DNA of 64,000 nt from Auanema rhodensis. Taxonomy: Eukaryota; Nematoda; Chromadorea; Rhabditida; Rhabditidae. A program made the position numbers and the translations under genes. Shown one piece after another: positions 44,854 through 57,099 of the stretch. Where the stretch lies: contig OZ059899.1 in the NCBI GenBank assembly GCA_964057225.1, positions 16,004,501 through 16,068,500 on the forward strand, given 5' to 3'. How positions within the stretch are numbered: the stretch's first letter is position 1; the number at the start of each line of letters is the position of its first letter. Below the pieces are notes generated by a model. That model was not told where the DNA came from. It saw nothing but the letters and a program-made list of their open reading frames with translations, and ran no database searches.

Positions 44854-47800
44854 TTCAGTCGTATGTTATATTTCAATTTGATTTTCGCAAAAGGGTAAAA
44901 ACAATTTTAGCTACGTTGGAATGTCAAAAAATATCTGATGAGAGTGGGATTCGAACCCACGCCTCCGAAGAGACTGGTGCCTTAAACCAGCGCCTTAGAC
45001 CGCTCGGCCATCTCACCTTGATGTGACTATTTCAGTCGTATGTTATATTTCAATTTGATCATCGCAATAGGGTAAAAACAATTTTAGCTACGTTGGAATG
45101 TCAAAAAATATCTGATGAGAGTGGGATTCGAACCCACGCCTCCGAAGAGACTGGTGCCTTAAACCAGCGCCTTAGACCGCTCGGCCATCTCACCTTGATG
45201 TGACTATTTCAGTCGTATGTTATATTTCAATTTGATCATCGCAATAGGGTAAAAACAATTTTAGCTACGTTGGAATGTCAAAAAATATCTGATGAGAGTG
45301 GGATTCAAACCCACGCCTCCGAAGAGACTGGTGCCTTAAACCAGCGCCTTAGACTGCTCGGCCATCTCACCTTGATGTGACTATTTCAGTCGTATGTTAT
45401 ATTTCAATTTGATCATCGCAGTAGGGTAAAAACAATTTTAGCTACGTTGGAATGTCAAAAAATATCTGATGAGAGTGGGATTCGATCCCACGCCTCCGAA
45501 GAGACTGGTGCCTTAAACCAGCGCCTTAGACCGCTCGGCCATCTCACCTTGATGTGACTATTTCAGTCGTATGTTATATTTGAATTTGATCATCGCAGTA
45601 GGGTAAAAACAATGTTAGCAACGTTGGAATGCCAAAAAATATCTGATGAGAGTGGGATTCGAACCCACGCCTCCGAAGAGACTGGTGCCTTAAACCAGCG
45701 CCTTAGACCGCTCGGCCATCTCACCTTGATGTGACTATTTCAGTCGTATGTTATATTCGAATTTGATCATCGCAGTAGGGTAAAAACAATTTTAGCTACG
45801 TTGGAATGTCAAAAAATATCTGATGAGAGTGGGATTCGAACCCACGCCTCCGAAGAGACTGGTGCCTTAAACCAGCGCCTTAGACCGCTCGGCCATCTCA
45901 CCTTGATGTGACTATTTCAGTCGTATGTTATATTTCAATTTGATCATCGCAATAGGGTAAAAACAATTTTAGCTACGTTGGAATGTCAAAAAATATCTGA
46001 TGAGAGTGGGATTCAAACCCACGCCTCCGAAGAGACTGGTGCCTTAAACCAGCGCCTTAGACTGCTCGGCCATCTCACCTTGATGTGACTATTTCAGTCG
46101 TATGTTATATTTCAATTTGATCATCGCAATAGGGTAAAAACAATTTTAGCTACGTTGGAATGTCAAAAAATATCTGATGAGAGTGGGATTCGAACCCACG
46201 CCTCCGAAGAGACTGGTGCCTTAAACCAGCGCCTTAGACCGCTCGGCCATCTCACCTTGATGTGGCAGTTTCAGTCGTATGTTATATTTCAATTTGATCA
46301 TCGCAATAGGGTAAAAACAATTTTAGCTACGTTGGAATGTCAAAAAATATCTGATGAGAGTGGGATTCGAACCCACGCCTCCGAAGAGACTGGTGCCTAA
46401 AACCAGCGCCTTAGACCGCTCGGCCATCTCACCTTGATGTGACTATTTCAGTCGTATGTTATATTCGAATTTGATCACCGCAGTAGGGTAAAAACAATTT
46501 TAGCTACGTTGGAATGTCAAAAAATATCTGATGAGAGTGGGATTCGAACCCACGCCTCCGAAGAGACTGGTGCCTAAAACCAGCGCCTTAGACCGCTCGG
46601 CCATCTCACCTTGATGTGACTATTTCAGTCGTATGTTATATTCGAATTTGATCATCGCAGTAGGGTAAAAACAATTTTAGCTACGTTGGAATGTCAAAAA
46701 ATATCTGATGAGAGTGGGATTCGAACCCACGCCTCCGAAGAGACTGGTGCCTTAAACCAGCGCCTTAGACCGCTCGGCCATCTCACCTTGATGTGACTAT
46801 TTCAGTCGTATGTTATATTTCAATTTGATCATCGCAATAGGGTAACAACAATTTTAGCTACGTTGGAATGTCAAAAAATATCTGATGAGAGTGGGATTCG
46901 AACCCACGCCTCCGAAGAGACTGGTGCCTTAAACCAGCGCCTTAGACCGCTCGGCCATCTCACCTTGATGTGACTATTTCAGTCGTATGTTATATTTCAA
47001 TTTGATCATCGCAATAGGGTAAAAACAATTTTAGCTACGTTGGAATGTCAAAAAATATCTGATGAGAGTGGGATTCGAACCCACGCCTCCGAAGAGACTG
47101 GTGCCTAAAACCAGCGCCTTAGACCGCTCGGCCATCTCACCTTGATGTGGCATTTTCAGTCGTATGTTATATTTCAATTTGATCATCGCAATAGGGTAAA
47201 AACAATTTTAGCTACGTTGGAATGTCAAAAAATATTTGATGAGAGTGGGATTCGAACCCACGCCTCCGAAGAGACTGGTGCCTAAAACCAGCGCCTTAGA
47301 CCGCTCGGCCATCTCACCTTGATGTGACTATTTCAGTCGTATGTTATATTTCAATTTGATCATCGCAATAGGGTAAAAACAATTTTAGCTACGTTGGAAT
47401 GTCAAAAAATATCTGATGAGAGTGGGATTCGAACCCACGCCTCCGAAGAGACTGGTGCCTAAAACCAGCGCCTTAGACCGCTCGGCCATCTCACCTTGAT
47501 GTGACTATTTCAGTCGTATGTTATATTCGAATTTGATCATCGCAGTAGGGTAAAAACAATTTTAGCTACGTTGGAATGTCAAAAAATATCTGATGAGAGT
47601 GGGATTCGAACCCACGCCTCCGAAGAGACTGGTGCCTTAAACCAGCGCCTTAGACCGCTCGGCCATCACACCTTGATGTGACTATTTCAGTCGTATGTTA
47701 TATTTCAATTTGATCATCGCAATAGGGTAAAAACAATTTTAGCTACGTTGGAATGTCAAAAAATATCTGATGAGAGTGGGATTCGAACCCACGCCTCCGA

Positions 47801-50540
47801 AGAGACTGGTGCCTTAAACCAGCGCCTTAGACCGCTCGGCCATCTCACCTTGATGTGGCATTTTCAGTCGTATGTTATATTTCAATTTGATCTTCGCAGT
47901 AGGGTAAAAACAATTTTAGCTACGTTGGAATGTCAAAAAATATCTGATGAGAGTGGGATTCGAACCCACGCCTCCGAAGAGACTGGTGCCTAAAACCAGC
48001 GCCTTAGACCGCTCGGCCATCTCACCTTGATGTGACTATTTCATGTCGTATGTTATATTCGAATTTGATCATCGCAGTAGGGTAAAAACAATTTTAGCTA
48101 CGTTGGAATGTCAAAAAATATTTGATGAGAGTGGGATTCGAACCCACGCCTCCGAAGAGACTGGTGCCTAAAACCAGCGCCTTAGACCGCTCGGCCATCT
48201 CACCTTGATGTGACTATTTCAGTCGTATGTTATATTTCAATTTGATCATCGCAATAGGGTAAAAACAATTTTAGCTACGTTGGAATGTCAAAAAATATCT
48301 GATGAGAGTGGGATTCGAACCCACGCCTCCGAAGAGACTGGTGCCTAAAACCAGCGCCTTAGACCGCTCGGCCATCTCACCTTGATGTGACTATTTCAGT
48401 CGTATGTTATATTCGAATTTGATCATCGCAGTAGGGTAAAAACAATTTTAGCTACGTTGGAATGTCAAAAAATATCTGATGAGAGTGGGATTCGAACCCA
48501 CGCCTCCGAAGAGACTGGTGCCTTAAACCAGCGCCTTAGACCGCTCGGCCATCACACCTTGATGTGACTATTTCAGTCGTATGTTATATTTCAATTTGAT
48601 CATCGCAATAGGGTAAAAACAATTTTAGCTACGTTGGAATGTCAAAAAATATCTGATGAGAGTGGGATTCGAACCCACGCCTCCGAAGAGACTGGTGCCT
48701 TAAACCAGCGCCTTAGACCGCTCGGCCATCTCACCTTGATGTGGCATTTTCAGTCGTATGTTATATTTCAATTTGATCTTCGCAGTAGGGTAAAAACAAT
48801 TTTAGCTACGTTGGAATGTCAAAAAATATCTGATGAGAGTGGGATTCGAACCCACGCCTCCGAAGAGACTGGTGCCTAAAACCAGCGCCTTAGACCGCTC
48901 GGCCATCTCACCTTGATGTGACTATTTCATGTCGTATGTTATATTCGAATTTGATCATCGCAGTAGGGTAAAAACAATTTTAGCTACGTTGGAATGTCAA
49001 AAAATATCTGATGAGAGTGGGATTCGAACCCACGCCTCCGAAGAGACTGGTGCCTAAAACCAGCGCCTTAGACCGCTCGGCCATCTCACCTTGATGTGAC
49101 TATTTCAGTCGTATGTTATATTTCAATTTGATCATCGCAATAGGGTAAAAACAATTTTAGCTACGTTGGAATGTCAAAAAATATCTGATGAGAGTGGGAT
49201 TCGAACCCACGCCTCCGAAGAGACTGGTGCCTAAAACCAGCGCCTTAGACCGCTCGGCCATCTCACCTTGATGTGACTATTTCAGTCGTATGTTATATTC
49301 GAATTTGATCATCGCAGTAGGGTAAAAACAATTTTAGCTACGTTGGAATGTCAAAAAATATCTGATGAGAGTGGGATTCGATCCCACGCCTCCGAAGAGA
49401 CTGGTGCCTTAAACCAGCGCCTTAGACCGCTCGGCCATCTCACCTTGATGTGACTATTTCAGTCGTATGTTATATTCGAATTTGATCATCGCAGTAGGGT
49501 AAAAACAATTTTAGCTACGTTGGAATGTCAAAAAATATCTGATGAGAGTGGGATTCGATCCCACGCCTCCGAAGAGACTGGTGCCTTAAACCAGCGCCTT
49601 AGACCGCTCGGCCATCTCACCTTGATGTGACTATTTCAGTCGTATGTTATATTTCAATTTGATCATCGCAATAGGGTAAAAACAATTTTAGCTAAGTTGA
49701 AATGTCAAAAAATATCTGATGAGAGTGGGATTCGAACCCACGCCTCCGAAGAGACTGGTGCCTTAAACCAGCGCCTTAGACCGCTCGGCCATCTCACCTT
49801 GATGTGACTATTTCAGTCGTATGTTATATTCGAATTTGATTATCGTAGTAGGGTAAAAACAATTTTAGCTACGTTGGAATGTCAAAAAATATCTGATGAG
49901 AGTGGGATTCGATCCCACGCCTCCGAAGAGACTGGTGCCTTAAACCAGCGCCTTAGACCGCTCGGCCATCTCACCTTGATGTGACTATTTCAGTCGTATG
50001 TTATATTCGAATTTGATCATCGCAGTAGGGTAAAAACAATTTTAGCTAAGTTGAAATGTCAAAAAATATCTGATGAGAGTGGGATTCGAACCCACGCCTC
50101 CGAAGAGACTGGTGCCTTAAACCAGCGCCTTAGACCGCTCGGCCATCTCACCTTGATATGACTATTTCAGTCGTATGTTATATTCGAATTTGATCATCGC
50201 AGTAGGGTAAAAACAATTTTAGCTACGTTGGAATGTCAAAAAATATCTGATGAGAGTGGGATTCGAACCCACGCCTCCGAAGAGACTGGTGCCTAAAACC
50301 AACGCCTTAGACCGCTCGGCCATCTCACCTTGATGTGACTATTTCAGTCGTATGTTATATTTGAATTTGATCATAACAGTAGGGTAAAAACAATTTTAGC
50401 TACGTTGGAATGTCAAAAAATATCTGATGAGAGTGGGATTCGAACCCACGCCTCCGAAGAGACTGGTGCCTTAAACCAGCGCCTTAGACCGCTCGGCCAT
50501 CTCACCTTGATGTGGCATTTTCAGTCCTATGTTATATTTC
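44854..50540 (-). repeat. tRNA-Leu array H, 32 units
   Basis: Minus-oriented tRNAs with left ends from 44936 to 50425. UAG: 46352, 46529, 47060, 47237, 47414, 47945, 48123, 48300, 48831, 49009, 49186 and 50248. The other 20 are AAG. T54A variants: 45467, 49363, 49540 and 49894. G18A+C56T variants: 45290 and 45998. The A5T acceptor change occurs at 47591 and 48477. An internal 886-bp (5-unit) repeat is visible between about 47591 and 49186. Confidence 0.94.
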
Positions 50541-50602
50541 AAAAAACCTTCTGTTTCGCATGTTTTCTTTTTGTGGAGCTGTTGCATACATGAAAAGTGT
50601 TC
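50541..50602. mobile_element. Foldback element remnant, copy 4
   Basis: Same 62-bp arm remnant and junction as at 43267. Confidence 0.7.
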
Positions 50603-50891
50603 ATTAAAGATGTTAAGTAATCGTTCTAACTGATCTTTTGATAATGATTTTCAAATTGCTGAGAGTGTGTGATGGATCAATATTGTAAATGAAATGAAAT
50701 ATTAAATTTTAAATATGCTAGTTTACTGACCTTATTAATGCTCTTGTTGTTTGATTTTTGTAGCTACGGCACTTTATGAAAGTGAGTAGTAGCGTTCCTG
50801 TTGTCCCCCTGGCCCTGGTATCAGAATCTCGTCATCTGAATCGGCTGTTGAGCTATAATGAAAATTGATTACAAATCGAGGTATTTGAAAC

Positions 50892-52087
50892 CTATTCCAT
50901 GTCGTAGTAGTTTCTCTTACGGTTCGTTTTCGAAAATTGAGAACCAAATCTTCTGTGATCAAACTTTGATCCGTCAGCTGGTCTCAATTGCTCAGCTTGT
51001 ACATCTCGCACTGTTCTCTCATTTCTTTTTCGTTCCAGATTTTCCACGATCGCTCTTTTGTTCGTTTCGTTTTCTAACGATATGAAGACAGCTAGCCTGG
51101 AACAAAAATATAATATTTTGTTTCTCAAACTTAAGAAACCTGTGTTGGCATAGAGCATGCTTAGGGCAATTTCGTTGCGTGCATCCCGGACTGGAGCATA
51201 CAAGCTCATTATTGGTCTCATTGACACATCCCAATCTGGAATAACAATGATAAACTCAAAATAAAAAATCTTAGCTTATGCTCCCGTACTGTCCTTGGTG
51301 AAATATATGCCTGCCTTTGCAGCAGGAAATACTTCCAAACGCTGAACAGTTTCAAAAAACATGTCCGCATTGCTGGTCCCGACTGGCTCACTCATCCATG
51401 ATGGATAGCTTGACAACGAATTTTCAAAAATGAAATCACTCAAACCGAAAAGTTTGAGCTTATTCATTTTTTCAATGCGTGTCATTACTAACCACTCATG
51501 GTTTTCAACATGAAAATGAGTGACCAGTTTGTCGGATTTCTGATGAACGGCTCCAATTCGTTCTTTAATTTCTTCTATAAAAAAATTACTAGTTATTTTC
51601 ATTATGTTTTGATTACCTTCATGTAGTTGTAGCATTTTTTCTAGAACTTGATGAGCCGGAATAGGGTGAGGTATTCTAGCGTTCAATTGAGAATTCTTCG
51701 ACTCCAACAAGCTTGTTGAAAAAAATTGTTGGCTTTGCCCAGCTCTCAATTTTTGAATCAAACTATTGGTTTGATATAAATCGTCCTTGTTGGTAAGAAG
51801 CCTAAATTAAAAAAAAATAAAATAATTCAAAAAAAACCAACCATTGTCGAGTTCTTTCTCCACAATTCCTTACAATATCTTGGATTTTCCTTTCATATTC
51901 ATCACGGTTTTGTGATGATAGAGCCCCTTTCCTCATGATCGTTCCATATTCAGTCTTAAAACATAAAAATAGTGTTTAAAAACAATATCAAGTATACCTC
52001 TTTTTTTCTTCCAAATATTTTATGGAGGATGTGTTCCTTTCTCTCAGCATCATCGTCCTTGCCGAATGTGCTTTTGATATTCTCCAT
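50892..52087 (-). pseudogene. Unknown spliced gene, copy 4, donor site lost
   Basis: Direct copy of 43618-44813 at +7274 bp, with the fourth donor again AT. It keeps Leu where copy 3 has Pro. The second intron has a one-base difference (AAATAATTC). Confidence 0.52.
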
Positions 52088-52127
52088 TCGGTGCACGGAA
52101 CATCTTAGCGGTACGGTACGGTACGAG

Positions 52128-55100
52128 TTCAGTCGTATGTTATATTTCAATTTGATTTTCGCAAAAGGGTAAAAACAATTTTAGCTACGTTGGAATGTCA
52201 AAAAATATCTGATGAGAGTGGGATTCGAACCCACGCCTCCGAAGAGACTGGTGCCTTAAACCAGCGCCTTAGACCGCTCGGCCATCTCACCTTGATGTGA
52301 CTATTTCAGTCGTATGTTATATTTCAATTTGATCATCGCAATAGGGTAAAAACAATTTTAGCTACGTTGGAATGTCAAAAAATATCTGATGAGAGTGGGA
52401 TTCGAACCCACGCCTCCGAAGAGACTGGTGCCTTAAACCAGCGCCTTAGACCGCTCGGCCATCTCACCTTGATGTGACTATTTCAGTCGTATGTTATATT
52501 TCAATTTGATCATCGCAATAGGGTAAAAACAATTTTAGCTACGTTGGAATGTCAAAAAATATCTGATGAGAGTGGGATTCAAACCCACGCCTCCGAAGAG
52601 ACTGGTGCCTTAAACCAGCGCCTTAGACTGCTCGGCCATCTCACCTTGATGTGACTATTTCAGTCGTATGTTATATTTCAATTTGATCATCGCAGTAGGG
52701 TAAAAACAATTTTAGCTACGTTGGAATGTCAAAAAATATCTGATGAGAGTGGGATTCGATCCCACGCCTCCGAAGAGACTGGTGCCTTAAACCAGCGCCT
52801 TAGACCGCTCGGCCATCTCACCTTGATGTGACTATTTCAGTCGTATGTTATATTTGAATTTGATCATCGCAGTAGGGTAAAAACAATGTTAGCAACGTTG
52901 GAATGCCAAAAAATATCTGATGAGAGTGGGATTCGAACCCACGCCTCCGAAGAGACTGGTGCCTTAAACCAGCGCCTTAGACCGCTCGGCCATCTCACCT
53001 TGATGTGACTATTTCAGTCGTATGTTATATTCGAATTTGATCATCGCAGTAGGGTAAAAACAATTTTAGCTACGTTGGAATGTCAAAAAATATCTGATGA
53101 GAGTGGGATTCGAACCCACGCCTCCGAAGAGACTGGTGCCTTAAACCAGCGCCTTAGACCGCTCGGCCATCTCACCTTGATGTGACTATTTCAGTCGTAT
53201 GTTATATTTCAATTTGATCATCGCAATAGGGTAAAAACAATTTTAGCTACGTTGGAATGTCAAAAAATATCTGATGAGAGTGGGATTCAAACCCACGCCT
53301 CCGAAGAGACTGGTGCCTTAAACCAGCGCCTTAGACTGCTCGGCCATCTCACCTTGATGTGACTATTTCAGTCGTATGTTATATTTCAATTTGATCATCG
53401 CAATAGGGTAAAAACAATTTTAGCTACGTTGGAATGTCAAAAAATATCTGATGAGAGTGGGATTCGAACCCACGCCTCCGAAGAGACTGGTGCCTTAAAC
53501 CAGCGCCTTAGACCGCTCGGCCATCTCACCTTGATGTGGCAGTTTCAGTCGTATGTTATATTATAATTTGATCATCGCAGTAGGGTAAAAACAATTTTAG
53601 CTACGTTGGAATGTCAAAAAATATCTGATGAGAGTGGGATTCGAACCCACGCCTCCGAAGAGACTGGTGCCTAAAACCAGCGCCTTAGACCGCTCGGCCA
53701 TCTCACCATGATGTGACTATTTCAGTCGTATGTTATATTTCAATTTGATCATCGCAATAGGGTAAAAACAATTTTAGCTACGTTGGAATGTCAAAAAATA
53801 TCTGATGAGAGTGGGATTCGAACCCACGCCTCCGAAGAGACTGGTGCCTTAAACCAGCGCCTTAGACCGCTCGGCCATCTCACCTTGATGTGGCAGTTTC
53901 AGTCGTATGTTATATTATAATTTGATCATCGCAGTAGGGTAAAAACAATTTTAGCTACGTTGGAATGTCAAAAAATATCTGATGAGAGTGGGATTCGAAC
54001 CCACGCCTCCGAAGAGACTGGTGCCTTAAACCAGCGCCTTAGACCGCTCGGCCATCACACCTTGATGTGACTATTTCAGTCGTATGTTATATTTCAATTT
54101 GATCATCGCAATAGGGTAAAAACAATTTTAGCTACGTTGGAATGTCAAAAAATATCTGATGAGAGTGGGATTCGAACCCACGCCTCCGAAGAGACTGGTG
54201 CCTTAAACCAGCGCCTTAGACCGCTCGGCCATCTCACCTTGATGTGGCATTTTCAGTCGTATGTTATATTTCAATTTGATCTTCGCAGTAGGGTAAAAAC
54301 AATTTTAGCTACGTTGGAATGTCAAAAAATATCTGATGAGAGTGGGATTCGAACCCACGCCTCCGAAGAGACTGGTGCCTAAAACCAGCGCCTTAGACCG
54401 CTCGGCCATCTCACCTTGATGTGACTATTTCATGTCGTATGTTATATTCGAATTTGATCATCGCAGTAGGGTAAAAACAATTTTAGCTACGTTGGAATGT
54501 CAAAAAATATCTGATGAGAGTGGGATTCGAACCCACGCCTCCGAAGAGACTGGTGCCTAAAACCAGCGCCTTAGACCGCTCGGCCATCTCACCTTGATGT
54601 GACTATTTCAGTCGTATGTTATATTTCAATTTGATCATCGCAATAGGGTAAAAACAATTTTAGCTAAGTTGAAATGTCAAAAAATATCTGATGAGAGTGG
54701 GATTCGAACCCACGCCTCCGAAGAGACTGGTGCCTTAAACCAGCGCCTTAGACCGCTCGGCCATCTCACCTTGATGTGACTATTTCAGTCGTATGTTATA
54801 TTCGAATTTGATTATCGTAGTAGGGTAAAAACAATTTTAGCTACGTTGGAATGTCAAAAAATATCTGATGAGAGTGGGATTCGATCCCACGCCTCCGAAG
54901 AGACTGGTGCCTTAAACCAGCGCCTTAGACCGCTCGGCCATCTCACCTTGATGTGACTATTTCAGTCGTATGTTATATTCGAATTTGATCATCGCAGTAG
55001 GGTAAAAACAATTTTAGCTAAGTTGAAATGTCAAAAAATATCTGATGAGAGTGGGATTCGAACCCACGCCTCCGAAGAGACTGGTGCCTTAAACCAGCGC

Positions 55101-55512
55101 CTTAGACCGCTCGGCCATCTCACCTTGATATGACTATTTCAGTCGTATGTTATATTCGAATTTGATCATCGCAGTAGGGTAAAAACAATTTTAGCTACGT
55201 TGGAATGTCAAAAAATATCTGATGAGAGTGGGATTCGAACCCACGCCTCCGAAGAGACTGGTGCCTAAAACCAACGCCTTAGACCGCTCGGCCATCTCAC
55301 CTTGATGTGACTATTTCAGTCGTATGTTATATTTGAATTTGATCATAACAGTAGGGTAAAAACAATTTTAGCTACGTTGGAATGTCAAAAAATATCTGAT
55401 GAGAGTGGGATTCGAACCCACGCCTCCGAAGAGACTGGTGCCTTAAACCAGCGCCTTAGACCGCTCGGCCATCTCACCTTGATGTGGCATTTTCAGTCCT
55501 ATGTTATATTTC
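52128..55512 (-). repeat. tRNA-Leu array I, 19 units
   Basis: Minus-oriented tRNAs with left ends from 52210 to 55397. UAG: 53626, 54334, 54512 and 55220. The other 15 are AAG. T54A: 52741 and 54866. G18A+C56T: 52564 and 53272. It is array H with about 13 internal units missing: both ends match unit for unit. Some spacers carry TTATAATTTG. Confidence 0.94.
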
Positions 55513-55574
55513 AAAAAACCTTCTGTTTCGCATGTTTTCTTTTTGTGGAGCTGTTGCATACATGAAAAGTGTTC
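55513..55574. mobile_element. Foldback element remnant, copy 5
   Basis: Same 62-bp arm remnant and junction as at 43267 and 50541. Confidence 0.7.
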
Positions 55575-55863
55575 ATTAAAGATGTTAAGTAATCGTTCTA
55601 ACTGATCTTTTGATAATGATTTTCAAATTGCTGAGAGTGTGTGATGGATCAATATTGTAAATGAAATGAAATATTAAATTTTAAATATGCTAGTTTACTG
55701 ACCTTATTAATGCTCTTGTTGTTTGATTTTTGTAGCTACGGCACTTTATGAAAGTGAGTAGTAGCGTTCCTGTTGTCCCCCTGGCCCTGGTATCAGAATC
55801 TCGTCATCTGAATCGGCTGTTGAGCTATAATGAAAATTGATTACAAATCGAGGTATTTGAAAC

Positions 55864-57059
55864 CTATTCCATGTCGTAGTAGTTTCTCTTACGGTTCGTT
55901 TTCGAAAATTGAGAACCAAATCTTCTGTGATCAAACTTTGATCCGTCAGCTGGTCTCAATTGCTCAGCTTGTACATCTCGCACTGTTCTCTCATTTCTTT
56001 TTCGTTCCAGATTTTCCACGATCGCTCTTTTGTTCGTTTCGTTTTCTAACGATATGAAGACAGCTAGCCTGGAACAAAAATATAATATTTTGTTTCTCAA
56101 ACTTAAGAAACCTGTGTTGGCATAGAGCATGCTTAGGGCAATTTCGTTGCGTGCATCCCGGACTGGAGCATACAAGCTCATTATTGGTCTCATTGACACA
56201 TCCCAATCTGGAATAACAATGATAAACTCAAAATAAAAAATCTTAGCTTATGCTCCCGTACTGTCCTTGGTGAAATATATGCCTGCCTTTGCAGCAGGAA
56301 ATACTTCCAAACGCTGAACAGTTTCAAAAAACATGTCCGCATTGCTGGTCCCGACTGGCTCACTCATCCATGATGGATAGCTTGACAACGAATTTTCAAA
56401 AATGAAATCACTCAAACCGAAAAGTTTGAGCTTATTCATTTTTTCAATGCGTGTCATTACTAACCACTCATGGTTTTCAACATGAAAATGAGTGACCAGT
56501 TTGTCGGATTTCTGATGAACGGCTCCAATTCGTTCTTTAATTTCTTCTATAAAAAAATTACTAGTTATTTTCATTATGTTTTGATTACCTTCATGTAGTT
56601 GTAGCATTTTTTCTAGAACTTGATGAGCCGGAATAGGGTGAGGTATTCTAGCGTTCAATTGAGAATTCTTCGACTCCAACAAGCTTGTTGAAAAAAATTG
56701 TTGGCTTTGCCCAGCTCTCAATTTTTGAATCAAACTATTGGTTTGATATAAATCGTCCTTGTTGGTAAGAAGCCTAAATTAAAAAAAAATAAAAGAATTC
56801 AAAAAAAACCAACCATTGTCGAGTTCTTTCTCCACAATTCCTTACAATATCTTGGATTTTCCTTTCATATTCATCACGGTTTTGTGATGATAGAGCCCCT
56901 TTCCTCATGATCGTTCCATATTCAGTCTTAAAACATAAAAATAGTGTTTAAAAACAATATCAAGTATACCTCTTTTTTTCTTCCAAATATTTTATGGAGG
57001 ATGTGTTCCTTTCTCTCAGCATCATCGTCCTTGCCGAATGTGCTTTTGATATTCTCCAT
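55864..57059 (-). pseudogene. Unknown spliced gene, copy 5, donor site lost
   Basis: Direct copy of 50892-52087 at +4972 bp with the same AT donor at intron 4. Reading frames are otherwise intact. Confidence 0.52.
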
Positions 57060-57099
57060 TCGGTGCACGGAACATCTTAGCGGTACGGTACGGTACGAG

